In this document: positions 1-6,249 of the stretch, in pieces
Numbering within the stretch: the stretch's first letter is position 1
Layout of the letters: every line of letters starts with the position of its first letter
Assembly (NCBI GenBank): GCA_937873285.1
Contig: CALMNV010000010.1
Span: forward strand, 1-7,647
Direction of reading: 5' to 3'
Length of the DNA stretch: 7,647 nucleotides
Source of the DNA: an uncultured Intrasporangium sp.
GTDB lineage: Bacteria > Actinomycetota > Actinomycetes > Actinomycetales > Dermatophilaceae
The notes under the pieces: model-generated
Seen by the model: the letters and a program-made list of their open reading frames with translations, nothing else
Databases searched by the model: none
What the model was told of the DNA's origin: nothing
Made by a program: the position numbers and the translations under genes

Positions 1-339
1 CATCGGCCACTCGAGCTCGGGACGCGTCAGGCGCGCCGCGACGACGAGCCGGCAGGCGCGCGCGGTCGCGGCCATCCGCGGCTTGGGCTCGCGGGCGAAC
101 GGCATGCCGAAGCGCTGGAACCGGCGCTGGCCGCGCGCCATGAGCAGCGGGGTGTAGCCGCGCTCCTCGTACTGCGTCCGCTCCTCGGTGAGCCCGATCA
201 TCACGTGCCGCCAGGCGATCTGATCGCCGTAGCGCCACTGCAGGGCGGTGATGAACGGCATCGCGGAGTACGCGAAGGGACAGCCGGGGTCCGAGATGTG
301 CCTGATCGAGAGAGGAGCCACGCGCTCGTCGTTGCGCAT
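1..339 (-). CDS. DsbA-family (thioredoxin-fold) oxidoreductase, partial
   Basis: This open frame reads leftward from an ATG at 339-337 through 113 codons without a stop and leaves the window at base 1, so the C-terminus is missing. Near the N-terminus it has a beta strand followed by SDPGCPFAYSA (Cys20). This resembles the first strand and active-site region of the DsbA / 2-hydroxychromene-2-carboxylate isomerase group. The CxxC pair is replaced by a single Cys (CPFA), so a classic two-cysteine disulfide mechanism is unlikely. The next part (WRYGDQIAWRHVMIGLTEE, then RGYTP and FGMPF) fits actinobacterial DsbA-like proteins as I remember them. There is no signal peptide, so it is probably cytosolic. 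The substrate cannot be told. The start is supported by a well-placed -10 element and the absence of any Shine-Dalgarno, which suggests leaderless translation. The family call is fairly firm; the function is not. Confidence 0.8.
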   Translation of the reverse strand, partial: MRNDERVAPLSIRHISDPGCPFAYSAMPFITALQWRYGDQIAWRHVMIGLTEERTQYEERGYTPLLMARGQRRFQRFGMPFAREPKPRMAATARACRLVVAARLTRPELEWPM

Positions 340-345
340 GCAACC

Positions 346-351
346 AGTATA
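346..351 (-). promoter_or_regulatory. -10 element for the DsbA-like gene, probably leaderless
   Basis: On the minus strand TATACT is followed by six bases and then the ATG at 339. A strong TANNNT box 6-7 nt before a start codon puts the transcription start on, or next to, the A of the ATG. That is the common actinobacterial leaderless arrangement. Any -35 is weak: a TTGG-containing stretch lies roughly 14-16 nt further upstream. The AT-rich box stands out in otherwise GC-rich DNA. The position is observed; promoter activity is inferred. Confidence 0.6.
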
Positions 352-388
352 CCCAGCCGGCGCGGACCCAACGCACTGCTGCCAGATA

Positions 389-427
389 CGTCTGCGTTGT
401 CCCTGCATGCCAGGGACAACGCAGACG
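389..427. terminator. Perfect 17-bp inverted repeat with a 5-nt loop
   Basis: The left arm 389-405 (CGTCTGCGTTGTCCCTG) and the right arm 411-427 are exact reverse complements around the loop CATGC. As RNA it would be a very stable hairpin. Neither side has a run of T, but many actinobacterial intrinsic terminators lack one. It lies between the divergent DsbA-like gene and the purK fragment, where no terminator is expected for either. It would suit a leftward gene ending at the TAG at 433-431, three bases before the stem. An operator or a relic of a mobile element is the alternative. The structure is certain; its role is not. Confidence 0.55.
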
Positions 428-430
428 GAC

Positions 431-472
431 CTAGGAGACGATCCACTCGTTGAGGTCGAGCTGCTCGGGCGG
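431..472 (-). pseudogene. Possible 3' remnant of an unidentified leftward gene
   Basis: Read leftward, this stretch encodes QPPEQLDLNEWIVS and then a TAG stop at 433-431. All codons are typical G/C-ending actinobacterial ones (GAG CAG CTC GAC CTC AAC GAG TGG ATC GTC TCC). A strong hairpin starts three bases after the stop. Together these look like the natural end of a gene plus its terminator. Upstream of it on the minus strand, however, the DNA is antisense to purK, so the rest of that gene is absent. I do not recognise the protein. The stretch is very short and GC-rich DNA gives spurious frames easily, so this is tentative. Confidence 0.25.
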
Positions 473-1069
473 CTGGCGGTCCTCGTCGCGCGCAGCCCGT
501 CCGGCCAGGCCGCGGCGTGGCCGGTCGTCGAGACGGAGCAGGCCGACGGGGTCTGCACCGACGTGGTGGCCCCGGCTCCCGACCTCGACCCTGACCTCGC
601 CGCCTCCGCGACCGAGGCGGCCCTGCGGATCGCCGGGGAGCTCGGGGTGACGGGGATGCTCGCCGTGGAGATGTTCGAGGTGCGCGAGCAAGGCGGGAGG
701 GCGGCATACCGGGTCAACGAGCTGGCCATGCGCCCGCACAACAGCGGGCACTGGAGCATGGACGGCGCCGTCACAGGGCAGTTCGAGCAGCACCTGCGGG
801 CCGTGCTCGACCTGCCGCTCGGTGACCCGCGCCCGCGCGCGCCGTGGACGGTGATGGCCAACGTCCTCGGCGGGGAGTACGAGCAGCTCTACCCCGCCTA
901 CCGTCACATTCTGGCCCGGGACCCCGGGGCCAAGGTGCACGTCTACGGCAAGGACGTGCGGCCCGGGCGAAAGATCGGCCACGTCAACGTCTCGTCGGAC
1001 GACCTGGACGAGGCGCGCTCCCGGGCCCGACACGCGGCCGACTACCTGCGAGGCGTGGTGACGCAATGA
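470..1069 (+). pseudogene. purK: purK, 5'-truncated: C-terminal half of N5-carboxyaminoimidazole ribonucleotide synthase
   Basis: PurK is the ATP-grasp enzyme that joins AIR and bicarbonate, using ATP, to give N5-CAIR in de novo purine synthesis. About 199 codons match the C-terminal part of the family: LAVLVARSPSGQ, the metal/ATP-site segment with VNELAMRPHNSGHW, a DLPLG segment, then MANVLGG and [15 protein letters not shown] near the end. A full PurK is about 380-400 residues. The N-terminal pre-ATP-grasp domain and the ATP-binding lysine region are missing. Recognisable similarity begins near base 470, possibly as early as about 440 (LVEVELLG could be a degraded LVEEL segment). The frame stays open by chance to about 248, but that extension is not PurK-like and runs antisense through the DsbA-like gene start. 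The TGA overlaps the purE ATG by 4 nt, which is the normal purKE coupling. It is either a real decapitated gene or an assembly join. As written it could not make a working enzyme. Confidence 0.85.
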
Positions 1070-1596
1070 GCGCTGCAGACGCTCCTGCCGGTCCGGTCGT
1101 CGGCATCGTCATGGGCAGCGACAGCGACTGGCCGGTGATGCAGGGCGCGGCTGAGGCGCTGCGGGAGTTCGGAGTCCCCTTCGAGGCCGACGTGGTCTCG
1201 GCGCACCGGATGCCCGAGGAGATGCTCGCCTACGGGCAGCAGGCGGCCCGACGGGGGCTGCGGGTGCTGGTGGCGGGAGCCGGCGGAGCCGCTCACCTGC
1301 CGGGCATGCTCGCCGCGGTGACCCCGCTGCCGGTCATCGGGGTGCCGGTGCCGCTCAGGCACCTCGACGGGATGGACTCGCTGCTGTCCATCGTGCAGAT
1401 GCCCGCGGGGGTCCCGGTCGCGACGGTCTCGATCGGCGGTGCGCGCAACGCAGGGCTGCTCGCGACCCGGATCCTCGCCTCAGGGGAGGGGGCCGAGGCC
1501 GCTGCGCTGCGGGCCCGGATGGTCGACTTCCAGGCGGGTCTGCGCGACCAGGCGCACGCCAAGGGCTCGGCGCTGCGCAACCTCGCCTGGCCCTGA
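1066..1596 (+). CDS. purE: 5-(carboxyamino)imidazole ribonucleotide mutase, class I PurE
   Basis: PurE moves the carboxyl group of N5-CAIR to carbon 4, giving CAIR, the step right after PurK. The 176-residue product has all class I hallmarks: GSDSDW (residues 17-22), SAHRMP (45-50, holding the catalytic His and substrate-binding Ser), [12 protein letters not shown] (70-81), [14 protein letters not shown], and the [16 protein letters not shown] segment. The length is normal for the actinobacterial form, and the enzyme is a cytosolic multimer. The ATG overlaps the purK stop (ATGA), implying translational coupling; GGTGA four bases upstream is a weak ribosome-binding site. It looks intact, in contrast to purK. 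If purK is truly broken here, CAIR could be made only from another purK copy or from non-enzymatic N5-CAIR at high bicarbonate. Confidence 0.97.
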   Translation: MSAADAPAGPVVGIVMGSDSDWPVMQGAAEALREFGVPFEADVVSAHRMPEEMLAYGQQAARRGLRVLVAGAGGAAHLPGMLAAVTPLPVIGVPVPLRHLDGMDSLLSIVQMPAGVPVATVSIGGARNAGLLATRILASGEGAEAAALRARMVDFQAGLRDQAHAKGSALRNLAWP

Positions 1597-1660
1597 CCTG
1601 CTGGGGCCGCGGCTGCCCACCCATCGTCGAGTGGTCACTTCGGTGCGCGCCCCGGCGACT

Positions 1661-1718
1661 GCGGCGCGGTGTGTGCGGTATGCCGTGCCCTGGCGCGGAG
1701 GAGCGCACACACCGCCGC
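1661..1718. terminator. Hairpin between convergent purE and the CoA-binding gene
   Basis: CGGTGTGTGCG (1667-1677) pairs exactly with CGCACACACCG (1704-1714). Past a 2-nt bulge, GCGG (1661-1664) pairs with CCGC (1715-1718). The loop is long (26 nt) and contains one copy of the CGGCATAC octamer at 1678-1685. It sits in the 143-base gap (1597-1739) between two genes that point at each other, where a bidirectional terminator is expected. There is no T-tract. Nothing else is visible in this gap. Confidence 0.5.
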
Positions 1719-1739
1719 CGAACGTGCGCTGCGGTCGGG

Positions 1740-2192
1740 CTAGGACGCGGCGCCGTCGGCCAGGGCGGCGCGGAACTCGATCTTCGGGCAGGTGTCCATG
1801 ACCACGGTCAGTCCCGCCTCGGCCGCGCGGGCGGCCGCCGCCTCGTCGACGACCCCGAGCTGCAGCCAGACGGTCTCGATGCCGAGCCGGTCGCGCTCGG
1901 TGACCGCGTCGTCGACGACGGCGCCGACGTGAGCACTGTTGACGAAGCAGTCCACGACCGCGACGCGCTCCCCGTCCGGGATCTCGGCGAGCCGCCGGTA
2001 GCCCTTCGCCCCGTGCACCGCTGCCGCGCTCGGGTGGACCGGCACGAGCCGCATCCCGAGCTCGCGCTGCAGCCAGCGGGAGACCGCCCAGGCCGTGCGG
2101 TCCGGGTTGTCGCCGAGGCCCACGACCGCCCAGGTCGCCGGCGTCTCCAGCAGCCGGCGGATGACGGCCGGGTCGTTGCGGTGCGGGCCCAT
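1740..2192 (-). CDS. CoA-binding domain protein (YccU-like Rossmann fold)
   Basis: This 150-residue single-domain protein matches the small CoA-binding family. It has AVVGLGDNPDRTAWAVSRWL (first Rossmann strand, glycine loop and helix), then LVPVHPSA with VHGAKGYRRL, a VDCFVNSAHV strand, ETVWLQLGVVDEAAA, and the C-terminal VVMDTCPKIEF signature. Family members bind CoA in a cleft, but no reaction is firmly assigned; it is probably a cytosolic regulatory or accessory protein. The ATG at 2192-2190 is chosen because TGAGGA lies 7 nt upstream on the minus strand and the preceding in-frame codons overlap the divergent LLM gene. It converges on purE and diverges from the LLM oxidoreductase. Confidence 0.9.
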   Translation of the reverse strand: MGPHRNDPAVIRRLLETPATWAVVGLGDNPDRTAWAVSRWLQRELGMRLVPVHPSAAAVHGAKGYRRLAEIPDGERVAVVDCFVNSAHVGAVVDDAVTERDRLGIETVWLQLGVVDEAAAARAAEAGLTVVMDTCPKIEFRAALADGAAS

Positions 2193-2244
2193 GGCCCCAT
2201 CCTCACACGGCGGGCTGACGGGCCGGCGTGACAGGATGTCGGCC
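2193..2244. promoter_or_regulatory. Divergent intergenic region with ribosome-binding sites
   Basis: These 52 bases separate two divergent starts and must hold at least part of both promoters. On the minus strand TGAGGA (2205-2200) precedes the CoA-binding gene ATG by 7 nt. On the plus strand AGGA (2233-2236) precedes the ATG at 2245 by 8 nt, which favours that start over the in-frame ATG at 2236. I see no convincing -10 or -35 boxes for either direction. Confidence 0.5.
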
Positions 2245-3264
2245 ATGCGACTCGGAATCTTTGTGCCCCAGGGCTGGCGGATGGACCTCGTCGGAATCGA
2301 CCCGGCGCAACACTGGGAGGTGATGCTCGGGCTCGCCAAGCACGCCGACGACGGTGACGTCTTCGAGTCGATCTGGGTCTACGACCACTTCCACACCGTT
2401 CCCGAGCCGTCTCGCGAGGCGACCCACGAGGCGTGGACCCTCATGGCGGCGTATGCCGCGGCCACCAGCAGGGTGCGCCTCGGCCAGATGTGCACCTGCA
2501 TGTCCTACCGGGAGCCGACCTACCTGGCCAAGGTCGCCGCCACGGTCGACGCGATCTCCGGCGGCCGCACCGAGATGGGAATCGGCGGCGGGTGGTACGA
2601 GCACGAGTGGCGTGCCTACGGCTACGGCTTCCCCTCGGCCGGTGACCGGCTCGGCCGGCTTCGTGAAGGCGTGGAGATCTTCCGGCAGATGTGGACGCAG
2701 GGCACCGCGACCCTCGACGGCAAGCACTACCAGGTGGACGGCGCGCTCTGCGCACCCCGACCCCTGCAGGGCACCTCCGCGCCCGGGTCCGAGCGCAACG
2801 GCATACCGATGTGGGTGGCCGGTGGCGGCGAGAAGGTGACGCTGCGCATCGCCGCGGAGTATGCCGACTACACCAACTTCGACGGCACCGCAGCGGGCTT
2901 CGACCACAAGAGCGAGGTGCTGCGCGGGCACTGCCGGGCGGTCGGTCGCGACTTCGACTCGATCGTGCGCTCGGCCAACTACAACGTGGTGATCGCCGAG
3001 ACCGAGAAGGAGCTCGACGAGCGGCTGGCCTTCGCCGGCGAGCTGTTCCGCAAGGCGGGGCTCAGCGAAAGCCGGGTGGACGCGCACATCGCCGACCTGC
3101 GCTCCCAGCCGGCCGTCGGCACCCCGGAGCAGATCGTCTCGGTGCTGCAGGACATGGAGCGCCGCGGGATGACCTACGCCATCACCTACTTCCCGGAGGC
3201 GGCCTACGACCGCTCCGGCATCGAGCTGTTCGAGCGGGAGGTGGCGCCGGCGCTGCGCGGCTGA
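2245..3264 (+). CDS. LLM-class flavin/F420-dependent oxidoreductase
   Basis: The 339-residue product is a luciferase-like (LLM) TIM-barrel oxidoreductase, most like the actinobacterial subfamilies predicted to use coenzyme F420. It has RLGIFVPQGW at the first strand, SIWVYDHFHTV, then TSRVRLGQMCTCMSYREP and AISGGRTEMGIGGGWYEHEW. The last is the conserved barrel region with the gly-rich GIGGGW cofactor-phosphate segment. Later come PMWVAGGGEKVTLRIAAEYAD and a C-terminal VGTPEQIVSVLQDMERRGM barrel helix. The substrate is unknown; F420 use is inferred from family resemblance. The ATG at 2245 has AGGA 8 nt upstream; the alternative at 2236 adds three residues. The antiporter gene follows after 25 nt, so the two are probably co-transcribed although no functional link is evident. 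Three CGGCATAC octamers fall inside this gene. Confidence 0.9.
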   Translation: MRLGIFVPQGWRMDLVGIDPAQHWEVMLGLAKHADDGDVFESIWVYDHFHTVPEPSREATHEAWTLMAAYAAATSRVRLGQMCTCMSYREPTYLAKVAATVDAISGGRTEMGIGGGWYEHEWRAYGYGFPSAGDRLGRLREGVEIFRQMWTQGTATLDGKHYQVDGALCAPRPLQGTSAPGSERNGIPMWVAGGGEKVTLRIAAEYADYTNFDGTAAGFDHKSEVLRGHCRAVGRDFDSIVRSANYNVVIAETEKELDERLAFAGELFRKAGLSESRVDAHIADLRSQPAVGTPEQIVSVLQDMERRGMTYAITYFPEAAYDRSGIELFEREVAPALRG

Positions 3265-3289
3265 CCGCGAAACCGGGGCGGCGCGCGCC

Positions 3290-5173
3290 ATGGAGATCGC
3301 ACTTGCGCTGCTCGCGATCGCGGCGGCGGTGCTGGGCGGCGCCGGTCTCGCGCGTCGCCTCGACCTGCCTCCGCCGCTGGTGCTCATCGTCATCGGCATG
3401 GTGGGCTCCTACCTGCCCTTCGTGCCGGAGGTGGCGCTCGGACCGGACATCGTGCTGCTCGGCATCCTGCCGCCCCTGCTCTATGCCGCCGCGATCTCCA
3501 CCTCGCTCGTGGACTTCCGGGCCAACCGCGGCATCATCCTGCGCCTGTCGGTCGGGCTGGTGCTCTTCACCGCCCTCGGTGTGGGGCTGTTCCTCTGGTG
3601 GCTGCTGCCGGTGCCCTTCGCCGTCGCCTTCGCCCTCGGCGCGGTCGTCAGCCCGCCCGACGCGGTGGCGGCGACGGCGATCGGGCGCCGGATCGGCTTG
3701 CCGCGCAGGCTCGTGTCGATCCTCGAGGGGGAGTCGCTCGTCAACGACGCGACCGCCCTCGTCGCCGTGCGCACCGCGGTGGGGGCTGCCGGCCTTGCCG
3801 CCGCCGGCGCTGCCACCCAGGTCACACCAGCGGGCGTGGCCGTCGACTTCCTCCGCGCATCCGCCGGGGGTGTCGTCGTCGGCGTCGCCGTGGCATTTGT
3901 CGTCGAGAGTATCCGCAAGCGGGCGGGCGAGCCGACCTTCGACACCGCCCTGTCCTTCCTCGTGCCCTTCGCGGCCTACCTCCCGGCCGAGGTCCTGCAC
4001 TCCTCGGGCGTCATTGCCGTCGTCACGGCGGGGCTCATCCTCGGCCACCACTCACCGCGCTACCAGGCTGGCGCGTCCCGGCTCAGCGAGCGGGTCAACT
4101 GGGCCTCGATCCAGTTCCTCCTCGAGAACGCCGTGTTCCTGCTCATCGGCCTGCAGGTCTACTACGTCGCCAGCCGGGTGGAGTCGTCGTCGCTCGGTCT
4201 GCCGCGGATCGCCGCGGCGGCCCTCGGCACGCTGGCCCTGGTGCTGCTGCTGCGGCCGGTGTGGGTCTTCCCGATGCGCTGGGTGCGCACGAGCGTCCTG
4301 CGCCGCGAGGCTCCGGCCCCGTGGACGCACACGGCGGTCCTGTCATGGGCCGGCATGCGCGGCGTGGTGACCCTGGCCGCCGCGCTCCTGCTGCCGCAGA
4401 ACACTCCGCAACGCGACGTCCTCGTGCTGATCGCCGTCGTCGTGACGGTGGGCACGCTGCTCCTGCAGGCCACGACGCTGCCACGGCTCGCGCGGGCCCT
4501 GCGGGTGCGGGGGCCGGACCCGCGTGAGGACGCGCTGCAGACCGCCGCGGTGATGCAGGCGGCCACCAAGGCCGCTCTGGCCGCGATGGACGAGCGCCCG
4601 GAGATCGACCCCGCCACTCGCACGCTGCTGCGCAGCCGCTCCGAGGACCGGCTCAACCAGCTCTGGGAGCGGCTCGGCGCGCGCGGCACGGATGCCGTGG
4701 CGACGCCGAGCGACCGCTACCGCCGGGCGCGGCTCGACCAGCTCGAGGTCGAGCGCGCCGAGGTGCTGCGGCTGCGGGACGCCGGGCAGGCCGACCACGA
4801 GGTGCTGCGCGCCGTGCTCGCGGCGCTCGACCTCGAGGAGACGATGCTCATGCGCGCCACGGACCAGGCTGAGCACGCACGCCTCGGCCAGCTGCTGCTG
4901 CCCGAGGCGCAGCGGGAGGGGTGCGCCCACCTCGGGCAGGCCCTGCGGTCCGTGCGACCGCGGACGCCGGAGGGCTGCGAGGAGTGCCTCCGCGACGGCA
5001 CCGCGTGGGTGCACCTGCGGCTCTGCCTCGACTGCGGCCACGTCGGCTGCTGCGACTCCTCGGAGCGGCGCCATGCCGCGGCCCACTTCACGGGGACCGG
5101 GCATCCGGTCATGCGCTCCATCGAGCCAGGGGAGGCGTGGCGGTGGTGCTACGTCGACGAGCTCGTCGGCTGA
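3290..5173 (+). CDS. CPA1-family Na+/H+ antiporter with C-terminal UBP-type zinc finger
   Basis: This is a 627-residue membrane transporter exchanging Na+ (or another cation) for H+. Residues about 1-400 hold roughly 10-12 hydrophobic segments. CPA1 signatures are SPPDAVAA (Asp124), EGESLVNDATAL (Asn152-Asp153, the ND pair of electroneutral CPA1 exchangers), and the late WAGMRGVVTLA segment (Arg357). Residues about 405-560 are hydrophilic, rich in Arg and Glu, helical and cytoplasmic. The tail is a UBP-type zinc finger: Cys563, Cys566, Cys579, Cys582, Cys587/588, His595, His599 and His605, ending RWCYVDELVG. UBP fingers bind the C-terminal Gly-Gly of ubiquitin in eukaryotes; their bacterial role is unknown and may be regulatory or zinc sensing. 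The ATG is the first in frame that gives a complete first membrane helix. Only a weak GGGGCGG lies upstream, so translation may be coupled to the LLM gene ending 25 nt before. Confidence 0.93.
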   Translation: MEIALALLAIAAAVLGGAGLARRLDLPPPLVLIVIGMVGSYLPFVPEVALGPDIVLLGILPPLLYAAAISTSLVDFRANRGIILRLSVGLVLFTALGVGLFLWWLLPVPFAVAFALGAVVSPPDAVAATAIGRRIGLPRRLVSILEGESLVNDATALVAVRTAVGAAGLAAAGAATQVTPAGVAVDFLRASAGGVVVGVAVAFVVESIRKRAGEPTFDTALSFLVPFAAYLPAEVLHSSGVIAVVTAGLILGHHSPRYQAGASRLSERVNWASIQFLLENAVFLLIGLQVYYVASRVESSSLGLPRIAAAALGTLALVLLLRPVWVFPMRWVRTSVLRREAPAPWTHTAVLSWAGMRGVVTLAAALLLPQNTPQRDVLVLIAVVVTVGTLLLQATTLPRLARALRVRGPDPREDALQTAAVMQAATKAALAAMDERPEIDPATRTLLRSRSEDRLNQLWERLGARGTDAVATPSDRYRRARLDQLEVERAEVLRLRDAGQADHEVLRAVLAALDLEETMLMRATDQAEHARLGQLLLPEAQREGCAHLGQALRSVRPRTPEGCEECLRDGTAWVHLRLCLDCGHVGCCDSSERRHAAAHFTGTGHPVMRSIEPGEAWRWCYVDELVG

Positions 5174-5182
5174 CCGCGGCCG

Positions 5183-6226
5183 TCACGCGAGGGTCTGGCG
5201 GACGGAGCGCTCGTCCTCTGACATGGTGACCGTCGTCGGCGCGCCGTTGACGAGCGCGAGGTGGGGCGGGACGTGCCCGCACTCGACCTCGGCGACGATG
5301 GGCACGCCCAGACCGCCCAACGCATCGCGGACGGCGTCGTGCTGCGAGAAGCCCTCCGCGTCGGGTGCGTGGGTGCGGCTGACGAGGATGCCGCGGGTGC
5401 CCTCGAACCAGCCCGCGAGCCGCATGCCGTGCAGAGCCCGACACACGTCGAAGGCACCCCACGAGCTGACGTCGAGGTAGTGGACGAGACCCTCCGGCGC
5501 GTGGGCCCGGGCGAACCCGCCGACGTCGCCGTATGCCGTGCCGGCCAGGTGGGCGAGCGTCTCGAGGCAGCCGCCGATGAGCCGCCCGGACAGAACGACC
5601 AGCTCGTCCTCGTGGCCCTCGTCGATGCGGGCCCAGCCGCCGACGCCGTCGAGCGTGTGGGCGCAGACGGCCGGGTCGGCCTCCCAGTCGTCGTGCCCAC
5701 CCGTGCGATAGCGGCCGGGGGAGCCTTGCACGAGCTCGGCTCCAGGCTCGGCCGTGACGACGTCGAGCCAGTGCGCCAGACCCGGCTCGGCGGCATACGG
5801 CGTGTCCATGAGGTTGTGGCCGTGCACCGTCGCGGTCCCGGTGAGGAGCGTGAGCGGGGTGAGCCAGGTGGACGTGTCGGAGTAGCCGACAGCCCACGTC
5901 GGCTGCGCCGCGGCCACCGCGTCGAAGTCGATCAGGGGCAGCAGGTCGATGGCCGTCTCGCCACCCCACGGCGGGATGACGCAGCGGATCGTGGGGTCCG
6001 TGAGCATGCGCTGCAGCTCGGCCGCCCGCGCGTCGCGGGAGGCGCTGACGTGGGTCGGCGCCTGGATGCAGTCGCCGACCTCCACGTCGAAACCCTTGCG
6101 CCGCAGCCACCCCACGGCCACCTCCAGCCGCGGCCAGAGGGCGTCGTCCACCCCGGCGCTCGGCGCGGTGACGCCGATGCGGTCGCCGGGACGCAGGGGG
6201 GCGGGGTAGCGCACCATGACCGCCAT
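5183..6226 (-). CDS. S66-family serine peptidase (LD-carboxypeptidase / MccF-like)
   Basis: S66 enzymes cut amide bonds next to D- or modified residues: LdcA trims muropeptide tetrapeptides, and MccF inactivates microcin C-type antibiotics. The 347-residue protein has the N-terminal RPGDRIGVTAPSAGV strand, PPWGGE, and the nucleophile motif GYSDTS (Ser116). These are followed by GHNLM, GRLIGGCLET (213-223) and LHGMRLAGWFEG. The catalytic His is in CGHVPPHLALVNGA (His318). Where the family usually has the catalytic Glu (LE in the strand after GGCLET), this protein has Tyr-Leu-Asp (Asp252). There is no signal peptide, so it is cytosolic, like LdcA and MccF. The start is uncertain: ATG at 6226 (used) or 6217, or a GTG at 6253-6251 that overlaps the metY stop as GTGA. 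None has a clear Shine-Dalgarno. It lies just downstream of metY and is probably co-transcribed. Whether the substrate is a muropeptide or a peptide antibiotic cannot be decided. Confidence 0.9.
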   Translation of the reverse strand: MAVMVRYPAPLRPGDRIGVTAPSAGVDDALWPRLEVAVGWLRRKGFDVEVGDCIQAPTHVSASRDARAAELQRMLTDPTIRCVIPPWGGETAIDLLPLIDFDAVAAAQPTWAVGYSDTSTWLTPLTLLTGTATVHGHNLMDTPYAAEPGLAHWLDVVTAEPGAELVQGSPGRYRTGGHDDWEADPAVCAHTLDGVGGWARIDEGHEDELVVLSGRLIGGCLETLAHLAGTAYGDVGGFARAHAPEGLVHYLDVSSWGAFDVCRALHGMRLAGWFEGTRGILVSRTHAPDAEGFSQHDAVRDALGGLGVPIVAEVECGHVPPHLALVNGAPTTVTMSEDERSVRQTLA

Positions 6227-6249
6227 GGTGTCAGCGGTATGCCGCCGGC

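Noticed and set aside
248..469. Extension of the purK frame to an ATG at 248
   Set aside because: The extra residues have no PurK similarity and overlap, antisense, the DsbA-like gene start and the hairpin; the frame is open by chance.
431..1066. Long minus-strand open frame opposite purK
   Set aside because: Arg/His/Pro/Gly/Val-rich shadow of the purK coding strand with no recognisable domain. Only the last dozen codons near the stop deserve attention and are reported separately.
5171..5185. Imperfect palindrome TGACCGCGGCCGTCA between the antiporter and S66 genes
   Set aside because: It is built from the two facing TGA stops and a CCGCGG core; the stem is too short and interrupted to call a terminator.
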